A stretch of 23,493 nt of DNA, taken from NCBI GenBank assembly GCA_017481325.1, contig JAFUPG010000093.1, forward strand, positions 1 to 23,493, written 5' to 3'. The notes beneath the pieces were generated by a model that worked only from the letters and a program-made list of their open reading frames with translations, had not been told where the DNA came from and made no database searches. Each line of letters opens with the position of its first letter. Position 1 is the first letter of the stretch. Origin of the DNA: Oscillospiraceae bacterium (GTDB lineage: Bacteria; Bacillota_A; Clostridia; Oscillospirales; Oscillospiraceae). Made by a program: the position numbers and the translations under genes. Below, one piece after another: positions 23,424 to 23,493 of the stretch.

Positions 23424-23493
23424 AAGCCATATCCCACTAAAAATCAGCAAAACCACCCAACATGCAGCAAACCCACCCACCAAGCCGCAAAAC

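Noticed and set aside
20937..23483. Second long minus-strand open frame opposite the PHP and SLH region
   Set aside because: Same reason: the plus strand encodes clear SLH and OB-fold domains, and the minus product is low-complexity Gly/Val/His-rich sequence.
1..23493. tRNA, rRNA or other standard RNA genes
   Set aside because: I looked in the gaps for cloverleaf and T-loop motifs and found none; a covariance-model scan would be needed to exclude small RNAs.

Overview
The window looks like the chromosome of a G+C-rich Gram-positive anaerobe of the class Clostridia, probably a gut Oscillospiraceae/Ruminococcaceae relative. The evidence is strong GGAGG-type ribosome binding sites, a DapH-type lysine pathway enzyme, S-layer homology (SLH) domains, cohesin and dockerin modules, and small dispersed repeats of the kind seen in such genomes. 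This placement is inferred from gene content; no rRNA or tRNA gene is visible.

Left part (1-5430), housekeeping. A minus-strand operon minD - mgsA-like - dapH runs from a promoter near 2420 to a terminator at 429-471. A 1.1 kb gene-free stretch (2422-3543) is full of degenerate repeats. A plus-strand operon tsaE - tsaB - upp follows, with a good promoter just upstream, a second promoter-like site inside tsaB, and a strong terminator at 5385-5428. The MgsA-like protein has lost residues known to be catalytic in E. coli MgsA, and the MinD ends before the usual C-terminal membrane-targeting helix.

Middle (5385-6994), a repeat-rich accessory zone. Two tiny divergent genes, one encoding an Arc-like ribbon-helix-helix protein, sit between two near-identical terminators. 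Next comes an array of about 13 short stem-loops separated by the constant heptamer ATGAATT. A 155-bp element at 6418-6572 is an inverted copy of positions 1-155, so the whole housekeeping block lies between inverted repeats. More small repeats lead to a serine recombinase gene (6995-7582) preceded by a 9-bp-arm palindrome.

Right part (7583-23493), cell surface. A tightly spaced three-gene operon encodes (i) a small lipoprotein built almost only of SAYELA/GY.GT..EWL repeats, (ii) an 828-aa protein with three SLH domains, seven of the same repeats, a collagen-like Gly-X-Y stretch, two InlB-type repeats and a C-terminal cohesin, and (iii) a 1670-aa secreted protein with an N-terminal cohesin, a dockerin, InlB-type repeats, a Ser/Thr-rich region that may be aerolysin-like, leucine-rich-type repeats and several beta modules. 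An attractive model is that (ii) is attached to the wall and holds (iii) by cohesin-dockerin pairing, with (i) as a membrane-bound partner. Past a terminator, a separately promoted 7-kb gene encodes a 2342-aa SLH-anchored protein with a PHP-type (CehA/McbA-like) metallohydrolase domain, a Rossmann-like domain and OB-fold domains, probably an extracellular phosphoesterase or nuclease. The recombinase beside the surface operon and two candidate palindromic sites around its upstream region raise the possibility of switched expression.
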